NCBI GenBank assembly: GCA_030602265.1
Contig: JAUWAB010000041.1
Location: 1-34,321 of the forward strand
DNA length: 34,321 bases
Direction: 5' to 3'
From: Prolixibacteraceae bacterium
GTDB taxonomy: Bacteria; Bacteroidota; Bacteroidia; Bacteroidales; Prolixibacteraceae
How positions within the stretch are numbered: position 1 is the stretch's first letter; the number at the start of each line of letters is the position of its first letter. A program made the position numbers and the translations under genes. Positions 1-7,223 of the stretch are shown here, piece by piece. Under the pieces are notes generated by a model. The model did no database searches. It was not told the DNA's origin and worked only from the letters and a program-made list of their open reading frames with translations.

Positions 1-40
1 ATAAAGTTTCTTTATAAGCAATAGGCAAAATTGATGTCGA

Positions 41-67
41 AATTATCCACGGAATAAATGGATAATT
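41..67. promoter_or_regulatory. Perfect inverted repeat upstream of the ECF sigma gene
   Basis: AATTATCC (41-48) and GGATAATT (60-67) are exact reverse complements with an 11-base spacer. The dyad ends 13 bases before the -7-like box at 81-88, so it covers the region where a -33 element would lie. It could be an operator or an RNA hairpin from an upstream transcript. No T-run follows directly, which argues against a classical terminator. Confidence 0.4.
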
Positions 68-80
68 GTTTAATGTTTTA

Positions 81-88
81 TATATTTG
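81..88 (+). promoter_or_regulatory. Putative -7 box of the ECF sigma gene
   Basis: TATATTTG matches the Bacteroidota -7 consensus TAnnTTTG exactly and lies 26 bases before the ATG at 115, giving a leader of roughly 20 nucleotides. No convincing TTTG is present at the expected -33 spacing. Confidence 0.45.
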
Positions 89-114
89 CTTAAACAAATT
101 TAAAATTTATTACC

Positions 115-624
115 ATGACACAAGTTCAGTTTAACCACGCGCTGATGAGTTTAAGTGACAAGCTTTATTACTATGCGTTAAGCCTTACATCCGACAGCGA
201 GAAGGCCAATGACCTGCTTCAGGAGACCTTCCTAAAGGCACTGACTTACAGGGATAAATTTGAATCAAATACCAATTTTAAGGCCTGGGTGTATACCATC
301 ATGAAAAATACCTTCATTAATGATTACCGCCGCAGTAACAAAATGAAAACGGCTTTCGACAGTTCGGTCAATGAGTATCATCTGAACATGCCCAACGGAA
401 AGGGATTTCCTTCTCCTGAATCCAGAATCAGTACAAATGATATCAATCAGTCGATACAATCTCTCGAGGACGACTACAGGATTCCGTTCACCATGTTTGT
501 TGAGGGATACAAGTACAAGGAAATTGCAGAAACGTTGAACCTTCCTTTAGGGACCGTCAAGAGCCGCATTTTCTTTACCCGCAAAAAACTGGAATCGCTC
601 CTGATTGAATATTCACCAAATTAA
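115..624 (+). CDS. ECF-type RNA polymerase sigma factor
   Basis: This 169-residue protein has the two-domain layout of extracytoplasmic-function sigma-70 factors. Region 2 spans about residues 17-78, with NDLLQETFLKAL (core binding) and KAWVYTIMKNTFINDYRR (-10 recognition). Region 4 spans about 115-165, with the helix-turn-helix YKEIAETLNLPLGTVKSRI. The usual linker separates them. The ATG at 115 puts region 2 at the normal distance from the N-terminus, and a TAnnTTTG box lies just upstream. No anti-sigma (FecR-type) gene and no SusC partner adjoins it inside the window, so it does not look like a PUL sigma. Its sequence resembles a free-standing ECF factor common in Bacteroidota, but its regulon cannot be read here. 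A terminator-like hairpin follows, suggesting a single-gene unit. Family assignment is secure; the biological role is open. Confidence 0.93.
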   Translation: MTQVQFNHALMSLSDKLYYYALSLTSDSEKANDLLQETFLKALTYRDKFESNTNFKAWVYTIMKNTFINDYRRSNKMKTAFDSSVNEYHLNMPNGKGFPSPESRISTNDINQSIQSLEDDYRIPFTMFVEGYKYKEIAETLNLPLGTVKSRIFFTRKKLESLLIEYSPN

Positions 625-670
625 TCTGTTTTTTTAGGTAACTACTGAATTATTTCCATAATTCTTTACG

Positions 671-697
671 GGTATCCCTTTGCCGGGATATCTTTTT
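671..697 (+). terminator. Rho-independent terminator after the ECF sigma gene
   Basis: GGTATCCC (671-678) pairs with GGGATATC (685-692) across a 6-base loop, with one G-U pair, and is followed by five T residues (693-697). It lies 47 bases after the sigma-factor stop codon. The remaining bases up to rmuC hold no other convincing gene. Confidence 0.55.
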
Positions 698-783
698 GGG
701 TTTATGCCCCCATTGATATCCTGACCACCATTCTTTTCACCGGCGCCTGGTCTCCAAAATCTCCTTCAGGTTAAATCACCATG

Positions 784-859
784 ATCGGCAAACAAAACCA
801 TTTATACCAGAATAAATGTTTTAATTTTACTGTTCAAACATTTTTATTCTGTTGCCGAT
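784..859 (+). promoter_or_regulatory. Nested inverted repeats over the rmuC start codon
   Basis: ATCGGCAA (784-791) is the exact complement of TTGCCGAT (852-859), which includes the first two bases of the rmuC ATG (858-860). Inside it, AAATGTTT (814-821) pairs with AAACATTT (836-843). If both arms form in RNA, the start codon would be partly sequestered. The structure is read by eye only and its significance is unproven. Confidence 0.3.
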
Positions 860-2084
860 GGACCTCACATCAATTTTGCTGATTATTCTGCTGATATTGG
901 TTTTTGCAGTCATCATTCTGATCATTTCCCTCCGCCCGGAATGGAAAGCAAATGATTTGATCCGCACTGAGATACGGGAGATTACCGGTATGATCACTTC
1001 GCTTGAGAGAAACCTGAAGGAAGAATTCAGGACAAACCGGGAGGAAATGAACCGGATTTCGCGTGAAAACCGGGAGGAATTAGCCGGCACCCTGAGGGAA
1101 TTCGGTGACACATTTGACCGGAGTGTCCGCTCTCAGAACGACCTGCTTCGCGATCGTTTTGGATTGATCGAAAAGCAGCAGGATAAGCTGACAGAGGCTA
1201 CAGAGAAGAAACTGGAAGAGGTACGTGTTACGGTTGGTGAAAAGCTCCAGCAGACCTTGAGTGAGCGTTTAGGCCAATCGTTCGAATTGGTAGGCAGGCA
1301 GCTGGAGAGTGTGCAGCAGGGTTTGGGTGAGATGCAGTCGCTGGCACAGGATGTTGGTGGATTGAAACGTGTTCTGAGCAATGTAAAGATGCGTGGCGGA
1401 ATAGGAGAGGTGCAGTTAGCCATGCTCCTTGAGCAGATCCTGGCCCCTGATCAGTATGAAGCCAATGTGAGGACAAAATCGGACAGTGCTGATACGGTAG
1501 AATTTGCCATCAGACTGCCTGGCAGAGATGATCAGGGAAGCACGGTCTGGTTACCTGTAGATGCCAAATTCCCGCGGGATGTTTACGAACAACTGCAGGA
1601 TGCCTATGATTCCGGCGATCCCGGCCGCATAGAACCTGCTCAGAAATATCTTGAAAATACCATCCGTAAAATGGCTCGTGATATCCGGGACAAATATATC
1701 GATCCCCCTAATACGACGGATTTTGCCATTATGTTCCTGCCATTTGAGGGCATTTATGCCGAAGTGGTCAGAAAGGCGAGCCTCCTGGAAGAGCTGCAGC
1801 GTACCACGAAAGTGGTGGTCACCGGTCCGGCCACCCTGGCAGCCATACTTAACAGCCTCCAGATGGGATTCCGCACGTTAGCCATACAGCGCCGCAGCAG
1901 TGAAGTATGGAAAGTCTTAGGAGAGGTGAAAAAGGAATTCGAGTCATTTGGCGGGCTGTTGTCCAAGGCCCAGGGAAATATCCAGACCGGTCTCAGTCAG
2001 CTTGATGATGTGATGGGGAAACGCACCAGGGCTATTGAGCGCAGGTTGCGGGAGGTGGAGAGCGGTGAGACCGGTGACCGGTGA
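858..2084 (+). CDS. rmuC: RmuC-family DNA recombination protein
   Basis: This 408-residue protein has the RmuC plan. A single N-terminal membrane segment (about residues 2-26, LTSILLIILLILVFAVIIL) is followed by a long charged coiled coil (about 30-165) and the RmuC nuclease-like core (about 170-385). The core carries GGIGEVQLAMLLEQIL, WLPVDAKFPRDVYEQL, FAIMFLPFEGIYAEV and VVVTGPATLAAILNSL, all typical of the family. RmuC limits inversions between repeats in E. coli and is thought to act on DNA ends from the membrane. I chose ATG 858 over an in-frame TTG at 852 because nothing supports the weaker codon. The C-terminal residues (VESGETGDR) are encoded by repeat-like sequence, and the TGA stop sits inside a 7-bp repeat array. 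The gene converges on recG across a 628-bp repeat-rich gap. Confidence 0.93.
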   Translation: MDLTSILLIILLILVFAVIILIISLRPEWKANDLIRTEIREITGMITSLERNLKEEFRTNREEMNRISRENREELAGTLREFGDTFDRSVRSQNDLLRDRFGLIEKQQDKLTEATEKKLEEVRVTVGEKLQQTLSERLGQSFELVGRQLESVQQGLGEMQSLAQDVGGLKRVLSNVKMRGGIGEVQLAMLLEQILAPDQYEANVRTKSDSADTVEFAIRLPGRDDQGSTVWLPVDAKFPRDVYEQLQDAYDSGDPGRIEPAQKYLENTIRKMARDIRDKYIDPPNTTDFAIMFLPFEGIYAEVVRKASLLEELQRTTKVVVTGPATLAAILNSLQMGFRTLAIQRRSSEVWKVLGEVKKEFESFGGLLSKAQGNIQTGLSQLDDVMGKRTRAIERRLREVESGETGDR

Positions 2085-2141
2085 ATAGTAAACGGTGAAC
2101 AGTAAACGGTAATCAGTAATGAGTAACCGGTAACCGGTAAC
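2072..2141 (+). repeat. Heptanucleotide tandem array A at the rmuC stop
   Basis: Ten consecutive 7-bp units in perfect register follow the consensus cRGTRAn. They read cggtgac, cggtgaa, tagtaaa, cggtgaa, cagtaaa, cggtaat, cagtaat, gagtaac, cggtaac and cggtaac. The rmuC TGA (2082-2084) is part of the second unit. The array leads without a break into the conserved tail at 2142. Confidence 0.85.
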
Positions 2142-2188
2142 CGGACCTGGCCATGAAAAACGGTGTAGGGGCAAGCCATGGCTTACCC
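2142..2188 (+). repeat. Composite repeat tail and hairpin, copy 1
   Basis: The segment CGGACCTGGC, then CATGAAAAACGG, then TGTAGGGGCAAGCC is almost identical to 33996-34031, some 31.8 kb away. It ends in an imperfect hairpin, GGGCAAGC (2169-2176) with GCTTACCC (2181-2188), with one mismatch. It sits between two heptamer arrays. Confidence 0.8.
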
Positions 2189-2200
2189 TGTTTTCTATGC

Positions 2201-2284
2201 CGGTAAACGGTAAACGGTGAACAGTAAACCATGAACAGTAAACAGTAAATGGTGAACAGTAAACCGTGAACAGTAAACGGTGAC
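2201..2284 (+). repeat. Heptanucleotide tandem array B
   Basis: Twelve 7-bp units in perfect register share the same cRGTRAn consensus as array A, including cggtaaa, cggtgaa, cagtaaa, ccatgaa, tggtgaa and ccgtgaa. The array follows the copy 1 hairpin after 12 bases. Its reverse complement stays open in several frames and creates spurious reading frames rich in FTVYCSP-like strings. Confidence 0.85.
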
Positions 2285-2491
2285 AGTATGACAAACGTAA
2301 CTGGTCGGAAATGATCCGTAGGATCAATATATCGGTAGCCTGGCAGGATCAGATCTCTCTCATTAGGCCCAATCTCATATAGGGATGGCATATTTATAAC
2401 AGTTGCCCGTACAGGGCCCAGGTGTGTCCTGATGGGAGCAGGAGATGACAGGGAGGGCGTCCTGGTTGTGCACGGGGTGATACTCCTGTAT
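2285..2491. other. Intergenic repeat-like DNA between rmuC and recG
   Basis: No credible gene was seen. A perfect dyad TGATCC-GTA-GGATCA lies at 2312-2326. The segment around 2380-2405 (ATAGGGATGGCATATTTATA) resembles, from memory, a repeat scattered through many Bacteroidota genomes; a search would be needed to confirm that. Confidence 0.35.
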
Positions 2492-2682
2492 CCGGGGTTA
2501 CACCCAGGGGTATGGTAAGGTCACCCTTACAGGGCTTAGGGCTGCAGGGTGGTTGCCTTGGCAGGCAGGTCCGGTCTCCGGTCTACAGTCTCCAGTCTCC
2601 GGGTTGTTACCCCAGGTTATTGTAAGGTCACCCTTACAGGGCTTAAGGCCGCAGGCAGATCCGGTCTCGGTCTACAGTCTCC
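2492..2682. repeat. Two-copy direct repeat with TAAGGTCACCCTTA core
   Basis: Copy 1 (2492-2590) and copy 2 (2598-2682) share a GGGTTAC-type hairpin start, an identical core GTAAGGTCACCCTTACAGGG (beginning at 2515 and 2622), a GCAGGCAG(G/A)T segment, and the ending TCTACAGTCTCC. Copy 1 carries a short extra segment in the middle. The core contains the dyad TAAGG-TCAC-CCTTA. No coding potential is evident. Confidence 0.65.
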
Positions 2683-2710
2683 GTTTACCGTTTACTGCTT
2701 ACCGTTTACT
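2681..2710 (-). repeat. Heptanucleotide tandem array C at the recG stop
   Basis: On the minus strand the units agtaaa(c), ggtaag(c), agtaaa(c) and ggtaaa(c) follow the recG TGA stop (2715-2713) after only two or three bases. The stop itself lies in cagttga, a unit-like sequence. The array therefore runs in the recG sense direction, mirroring array A from the opposite end of the same intergenic gap. Confidence 0.7.
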
Positions 2711-2712
2711 TT

Positions 2713-4815
2713 TCAACTGATAACGGCCCAGTCGAACTCGGTTGCCTTACCTGTATTCAGGGACTTCCGCAGGATCTGATATTCCGCGGTAGCCAGCTGC
2801 GGGTCTTTATCAAGGATATCTTTGGCCACATTTCTGGCCATTTCAAGAATCGGAGCATCTTTCGACAGGTTGGCAATTTTCAGGTCAAACCCGATGCCAC
2901 TCTGCTGGGTGCCTTCTATGTCGCCGGGGCCTCGGAGTTTCATATCCACCTCGGCAATCTCGAACCCGTCGTTAGTGCGCACCATGGTGCCCAGCCGCTT
3001 TCGGCTTTCGTTGGTGATCTTGTACGACGACATCAGGATACAGTATGACTGATCTGCACCCCTGCCAACCCTGCCACGCAGCTGGTGCAGCTGTGACAGC
3101 CCGAAACGTTCGGCACTTTCAATCACCATGACGGTGGCATTAGGAACGTCAACACCCACCTCAATTACCGTGGTGGCGACCATAATCCGGGTTTTGCCCT
3201 CCTTGAACTGCTGCATGCCGGCATCTTTTTCCCCCGGTTTCATGCGCCCGTGGACCATACCCACCTGAAATTCAGTAAACTCCTCAGAAATATGCCTGAA
3301 TCCTTCCTCCAGGTTTTTTAGGTCGCTCTTTTCCGATTCCGTGATCAGGGGGTAGACCATATAGATCTGCCTGCCCTGCTGCAGTTGCGACTTCATAAAC
3401 CGGTACACTTCACGGCGCTTGTTGTCGAAAAAGTGCATCGTCTGGATCGGTTTTCTGCCAGGAGGAAGTTCGTCGATCACCGAAACATCCAGGTCGCCGT
3501 ATACCGTCATGGCCAGGGTCCGGGGAATCGGGGTGGCCGTCATGACCAATACATGCGGCGGAATGGTATCATTTTTCTGCCACAGACGGGCCCTTTGCGC
3601 AACGCCGAAACGGTGCTGCTCATCAATGATGACCAGTCCCAGGCGGTTGAAATTCACGGTGTCCTCGATCAGTGCGTGTGTGCCGATCAAAAACAGCATC
3701 TCCCCGCTGAGCAGCTTTTCATGGATGACGGCACGTTCTGCTGCTTTGGTCGAGCCCGTCAGCAGGCCTGTGCTTACGCTCATGCCTCCCACCATCCTGC
3801 TGATGGTGGCAAAGTGTTGTTGTGCCAGGATTTCGGTAGGGGCCATCAGGCACGCCTGAAATCCATTGTCAAAGGCGATCAGGGCCGTCATCAGGGCCAC
3901 AAGCGTCTTCCCGCTCCCGACATCCCCCTGCAGCAGACGGTTCATCTGGATATCACGCCCCATGTCTTTCCTGATTTCCCGGATTACCCGCTTCTGCGCT
4001 TCTGTCAGGGGAAACGGCAGATGCTTGTGGTAGAAAGTATTGAAATTATAGCCTACCCGGGTGAACGGATAGCCTTTGAACTTGTCCTCACGGTGGTGCT
4101 TCAGCCCAAGGATCTTCAGCTGGATCAGGAAAAGTTCCTCAAATTTCAGCCTGAAGCGGGCATTTTTAAGGTCATGGGTCGACACCGGCTTGTGGATATT
4201 CATGAGCGCTTCCTCGCGCGACATCAGCTTTATCTGGCTGATCAGACTTTGGGGAAGTGTTTCCGGAATTTTCCCCTTCATCCGTTCCACAAGGTTCAGG
4301 ATCATCTTATGGATCATCCTGCTTTGAATGAACCCTTTTTTCAGGTTTTCCGTGGTGTTGTAAAAAGCCTGAAATATGCCCGAGGGGGACAGGGAAATAT
4401 CTCCTTCTGATTCGATTTCAGGGTGTACTACATTGATTTTACCACCAAAGTCCGAGGGTTTTCCGAAAATGGTGCAGGTAGCATTCAGCTTCAGGTTCTC
4501 CTTCTGCCATTTGATTCCCTGGAACCAGATTAGTTCCATACTGCCGGTATCGTCGCGGAACTGGGCGACAAGCCTTTGCCGGGGGCCACTGCCCACCAGT
4601 TCCATGGATGTAATTTTTCCTTTTACCTGAATATGAGGCATCTGGGCATGAATCTCGCTGATCTTGTAGAATTTGGTCCGGTCGATATATTTGAACGGAA
4701 AATAGTACAGCAGATCACCGAAAGTTTCGATGTTCAGCTCTTTTTTCAACAATTCGGCCCGTTTCGGGCCTACTCCCGGCAAAAACTTAATATCTTGGGC
4801 GAGAAAATCAGTCAT
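2713..4815 (-). CDS. recG: ATP-dependent DNA helicase RecG
   Basis: This 700-residue protein is of normal RecG length. The N-terminal wedge/OB region (about 1-230) starts with FLPGVGPKRAELLKKEL and includes the OB-like stretch around residues 60-140. The helicase core follows, with Walker A GDVGSGKT (about 294-301), DEQH box IIDEQHRFGV (about 395-404) and motif III VMTATPIPRT. The C-terminal helicase domain has GVDVPNATVMVIESAERFGL and QLHQLRGRVGRG, and the TRG-type tail includes KLRGPGDIEGTQQSG. RecG remodels stalled replication forks and branch-migrates Holliday junctions. I chose ATG 4815 over an upstream TTG (4824) because that TTG lies inside the likely -7 promoter box. The C-terminus ends on the edge of a heptamer array. 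It is divergent from the 4866 gene and convergent with rmuC. Confidence 0.97.
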   Translation of the reverse strand: MTDFLAQDIKFLPGVGPKRAELLKKELNIETFGDLLYYFPFKYIDRTKFYKISEIHAQMPHIQVKGKITSMELVGSGPRQRLVAQFRDDTGSMELIWFQGIKWQKENLKLNATCTIFGKPSDFGGKINVVHPEIESEGDISLSPSGIFQAFYNTTENLKKGFIQSRMIHKMILNLVERMKGKIPETLPQSLISQIKLMSREEALMNIHKPVSTHDLKNARFRLKFEELFLIQLKILGLKHHREDKFKGYPFTRVGYNFNTFYHKHLPFPLTEAQKRVIREIRKDMGRDIQMNRLLQGDVGSGKTLVALMTALIAFDNGFQACLMAPTEILAQQHFATISRMVGGMSVSTGLLTGSTKAAERAVIHEKLLSGEMLFLIGTHALIEDTVNFNRLGLVIIDEQHRFGVAQRARLWQKNDTIPPHVLVMTATPIPRTLAMTVYGDLDVSVIDELPPGRKPIQTMHFFDNKRREVYRFMKSQLQQGRQIYMVYPLITESEKSDLKNLEEGFRHISEEFTEFQVGMVHGRMKPGEKDAGMQQFKEGKTRIMVATTVIEVGVDVPNATVMVIESAERFGLSQLHQLRGRVGRGADQSYCILMSSYKITNESRKRLGTMVRTNDGFEIAEVDMKLRGPGDIEGTQQSGIGFDLKIANLSKDAPILEMARNVAKDILDKDPQLATAEYQILRKSLNTGKATEFDWAVIS

Positions 4816-4821
4816 GATGAG

Positions 4822-4829
4822 CAAAGATA
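4822..4829 (-). promoter_or_regulatory. Putative -7 box of recG
   Basis: Read on the minus strand, TATCTTTG matches TAnnTTTG exactly and ends only 6 bases before the chosen ATG at 4815, so the transcript would be leaderless or nearly so. The divergent region also holds a perfect 12-bp palindrome, GTATTTAAATAC, at 4837-4848. Confidence 0.45.
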
Positions 4830-4865
4830 GAAAACAGTATTTAAATACAGATATCCGGATCCAAT

Positions 4866-5414
4866 ATGATTAGGCCTGTCAAAAGTAATCCGAAAGGTTT
4901 TGGTATCCACTCTCCATTTGCCTTCAACCTGGTGACACGGGTAATCTTCGCGGGGCAGCGCCGTTCCCGATGGTTTGCGGGGTGGCTGGGGATCCGGCGT
5001 GACCGCAACCTGGAAATCAGGGAACTCCTGCTCAGGTTACTCACGTTTTTCAGGCCTGAAAGGGTTCTTGTCTTTAATTCTGAAGTTGTTGTAAGCAGTC
5101 TTTTCCCGGCGGATCTCCCCGGAAATCCCACACTGGTTTATGTAAGGTCCGGGGAGGTTGTCTCGACACTTCCAGGAGATTTTATCTATCTTCCGGAGGG
5201 TGAAATTACCGGACCTGAATTCCACAGCGGGCAGTCCGATAAGATTTTGTTTCTGGCCGATATCAGGCATGCACCGGGACGGGAATATTTTAAGAAACTT
5301 GTCAATGATGGCAATGTTTCACAAACTTATGAGTTAAATAGCTGTGGAATCGCTATTTTTAACCCGAAATTTCAGAAGGAGAATTTTGTAATTAAAGGCA
5401 AAAACTCTTACTGA
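4866..5414 (+). CDS. Small protein related to a Bacteroidota SAM-methyltransferase-like family
   Basis: This 182-residue protein has no assured function. Its start ([19 protein letters not shown]) resembles, from memory, the (G/H)xHSPFxFxLVTxV opening of a Bacteroidota family annotated as class I SAM-dependent methyltransferase. Its end ([16 protein letters not shown]) resembles the LGIVFFxxxxxKExFVI ending of the same family. The middle is short, and I see no E/DxGxGxG cofactor loop. It may be a degenerate or non-catalytic relative. No signal peptide or membrane span is evident. It starts 50 bases from divergent recG and ends 20 bases before the ABC ATPase gene, so it probably opens the 4866-6723 operon. 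The sequence similarity is a recollection, not a search result. Confidence 0.55.
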   Translation: MIRPVKSNPKGFGIHSPFAFNLVTRVIFAGQRRSRWFAGWLGIRRDRNLEIRELLLRLLTFFRPERVLVFNSEVVVSSLFPADLPGNPTLVYVRSGEVVSTLPGDFIYLPEGEITGPEFHSGQSDKILFLADIRHAPGREYFKKLVNDGNVSQTYELNSCGIAIFNPKFQKENFVIKGKNSY

Positions 5415-5434
5415 TCTGTATAGATATAACAAGC

Positions 5435-6133
5435 ATGGAAAAATTAATACACCTCGAGTCGATCGTTAAGAATTATAAAGTGGGACCATCGGTTGTAAGG
5501 GCCTTACGGTCGGTATCGATCGACATCCACAGGGGGGAATATGTAGCCGTGATGGGCGCTTCAGGGTCAGGGAAATCAACCCTTATGAATATCATCGGTT
5601 GCCTGGATACCCCGACAAGCGGGACGTACATCCTTAATGGCAAGGAGGTCAGCAGTATGAGCGACAATGAACTGGCCGGTATCCGGAATAAGGAAATAGG
5701 TTTTGTATTTCAGGTTTTTAACCTTCTGCCACGGAACAGCGCCCTGGAGAATGTGATGCTCCCGCTGATTTATGCTGGGGAAAAGAAGCATGGCCGGACT
5801 GAAAAGGCCATGAAGATGTTGGAGGATGTAGGATTGGGCGACCGCGTGGAACATAAACCCAACGAGCTTTCGGGTGGTCAGCGCCAGCGTGTGGCCATCG
5901 CCCGTGCCCTGGTTAACAGTCCTTCACTGATTTTGGCCGATGAACCTACCGGAAACCTCGACTCCAAAATTTCCGAGGAAATCATGAAGCTTTTTGCCGA
6001 AATACACCGGAAAGGGAATACCATCCTGATGGTCACCCATGAAGAGGATATCGCACGGCACGCCCATCGCATTATCCGGCTGAAAGACGGCGTGGTCGAA
6101 TCGGATATTCTTAATCCAAATCCGATTTATTAG
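5435..6133 (+). CDS. ABC transporter ATP-binding protein, LolD/MacB type
   Basis: This 232-residue protein is a complete ABC ATPase. It has Walker [10 protein letters not shown] (41-49), Q-loop Q93 in [10 protein letters not shown], signature LSGGQ (145-149), Walker B LILADE (165-170), D-loop NLDS, and switch His 202 in VTHEED. The [22 protein letters not shown] stretch and the length match the MacB/LolD/FtsE-like subfamily, whose members power mechanotransmission or lipoprotein and peptide export together with FtsX-like permeases. No permease gene is adjacent or anywhere in the window, so the partner must be encoded elsewhere. It sits 20 bases after the preceding gene and 35 bases before the adenosyltransferase, in an apparent operon. 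Substrate cannot be predicted. Confidence 0.93.
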   Translation: MEKLIHLESIVKNYKVGPSVVRALRSVSIDIHRGEYVAVMGASGSGKSTLMNIIGCLDTPTSGTYILNGKEVSSMSDNELAGIRNKEIGFVFQVFNLLPRNSALENVMLPLIYAGEKKHGRTEKAMKMLEDVGLGDRVEHKPNELSGGQRQRVAIARALVNSPSLILADEPTGNLDSKISEEIMKLFAEIHRKGNTILMVTHEEDIARHAHRIIRLKDGVVESDILNPNPIY

Positions 6134-6168
6134 GAACATTTTTTATCCTTCATTGTTATTCCACGGCT

Positions 6169-6723
6169 ATGGGATTCAAAATTTATACAAAGACCGGCGA
6201 CGACGGTACAACCGGGCTCGTTGGGGGAAACCGTGTCAGGAAAAGCAACCTTCGTCTGGATGCATACGGAACGGTCGACGAACTGAATGCACATATCGGC
6301 TACCTGCAGTCGATGATGACGGATAATTCAGTTATTGAGCTACTGCTTGAAGTGCAGAACAAACTCTTTGTGATCGGTTCGAAGCTCGCATCTGATGAAA
6401 AAGGTAAAGAAATTACCAACTCACTGGAATGTGGTGGTTCCGGAATCGAGAGGCTCGAGAGGGCAATCGATGAATATGACAGCGAACTTAAGCCGCTCAG
6501 TCATTTTATACTGCCTGCAGGCTCGGCGGAGGTGAGCTATTGCCACATCGCCCGTACGGTTTGCCGGAGGGCCGAAAGAAGGGTGGTGCAATTGGCAGAA
6601 AATTCTCCGGTGGAGGAGATGATCATACAATATCTTAACCGATTATCGGATTATCTCTTCGTTTTATCGCGTAAAGTAGCTAAGGATCAGGGTGTTGAAG
6701 AAATTCCATGGACACATGATTAA
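6169..6723 (+). CDS. PduO-type cob(I)yrinic acid a,c-diamide adenosyltransferase
   Basis: This 184-residue protein converts cob(I)alamin and ATP to adenosylcobalamin. The signature is complete: YTKTGDDGTTGLVGGNRV at residues 6-23 (ATP-binding N-terminus), then RLDAYGTVDELNAHIG at 29-44. The C-terminal part has CRRAERRVV and YLNRLSDYLFVLSR, which form the cobalamin/ATP site in PduO-type enzymes. Length is normal for the family and the protein is cytosolic. It is the last gene of the presumed 4866-6723 operon, with no cobalamin biosynthesis or B12-dependent enzyme gene alongside. It probably serves general cofactor supply, for example for methylmalonyl-CoA mutase. Confidence 0.94.
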   Translation: MGFKIYTKTGDDGTTGLVGGNRVRKSNLRLDAYGTVDELNAHIGYLQSMMTDNSVIELLLEVQNKLFVIGSKLASDEKGKEITNSLECGGSGIERLERAIDEYDSELKPLSHFILPAGSAEVSYCHIARTVCRRAERRVVQLAENSPVEEMIIQYLNRLSDYLFVLSRKVAKDQGVEEIPWTHD

Positions 6724-6779
6724 ATATTCACAAAACCGTGTTCTACCTTATTATTTTTAGTATATTCGCCAAAATTTTA

Positions 6780-6798
6780 AGGTTAAAATTTCTAACCT
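6780..6798 (+). promoter_or_regulatory. Leader hairpin and -7-like box before the DUF2795 gene
   Basis: AGGTTA (6780-6785) and TAACCT (6793-6798) form a perfect 6-bp stem with a 7-base loop, 17 bases before the ATG at 6816. A -7-like TATATTCG (one mismatch to TAnnTTTG) lies upstream at 6761-6768, so the hairpin would fall in the 5' leader. Confidence 0.3.
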
Positions 6799-6815
6799 CT
6801 TAATAATCAGTAACT

Positions 6816-7037
6816 ATGTATTGGACTTTAGAGTTAGCATCGAAATTGGAAGACGCCCCCTGGCCGGCAACTAAAGATGAGTTGATCGATTATGCCATTC
6901 GTTCGGGTGCACCCCTTGAAGTTATTGAGAACCTTCAGGAAATTGAAGATGAAGGGGAAATTTATGAGAGTATTGAAGACATCTGGCCGGATTATCCGAG
7001 CAAGGATGATTTTTTCTTCAATGAAGACGAATATTAG
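6816..7037 (+). CDS. DUF2795 domain protein
   Basis: This 73-residue, strongly acidic protein matches the small DUF2795 family. It has a short helical module with ATKDELIDYAIRSGAPLEVI (about residues 19-38) and an acidic aromatic tail ending DDFFFNEDEY. The family is found widely in Bacteroidota and actinobacteria and has no established biochemical function. No signal peptide, membrane segment or cysteine is present, so it is probably cytosolic. It has its own -7-like box, a leader hairpin and a strong terminator (7064-7087), which point to an independently expressed single gene. The near-canonical opening MYWTLELASKLEDAPWPATK looks familiar from many Bacteroidales genomes, suggesting strong conservation; that is from memory. 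Confidence 0.82.
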   Translation: MYWTLELASKLEDAPWPATKDELIDYAIRSGAPLEVIENLQEIEDEGEIYESIEDIWPDYPSKDDFFFNEDEY

Positions 7038-7063
7038 CGTAATAAATTTTAATGATAGTATAG

Positions 7064-7087
7064 AAACAGGCTTTAGGGCCTGTTTTT
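7064..7087 (+). terminator. Rho-independent terminator of the DUF2795 gene
   Basis: AAACAGGC (7064-7071) pairs perfectly with GCCTGTTT (7078-7085) across a 6-base loop, and the T-run continues to 7087, followed by more T-rich sequence. It lies 26 bases after the stop codon. Confidence 0.85.
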
Positions 7088-7154
7088 GTTTTATGGAGGT
7101 CGGATTTAGGGGAAATCTTTTGGCAATTTATTTTCGGGAATTGGTTTTGCTTCG

Positions 7155-7162
7155 TATTTTTG
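7155..7162 (+). promoter_or_regulatory. Putative -7 box of the B3/B4 domain gene
   Basis: TATTTTTG matches TAnnTTTG exactly, 61 bases before the ATG at 7224. The -33 region (TTTTC near 7131) is only a partial match. The leader would contain a short GC hairpin, CCGGG-ATG-CCCGG, at 7174-7186. Confidence 0.4.
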
Positions 7163-7223
7163 ATTGCTTTAAGCCGGGATGCCCGGATTTTACGGTTTTT
7201 AATACCTCTACAGGGATTTTACG

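Noticed and set aside
2072-2284. CRISPR array
   Set aside because: The units are 7 bp with no spacers of constant length, and no cas gene is present.
1944-2391. Minus-strand reading frames rich in FTVYCSPFTVY-like strings
   Set aside because: They are translations of the reverse complement of the heptamer arrays; the repetitive peptide shifts frame with each 7-bp unit and has no gene context.
3385-4410. Long plus-strand frame of 341 codons opposite recG
   Set aside because: It lies wholly within recG, which has all helicase motifs; the peptide has no recognisable domain.
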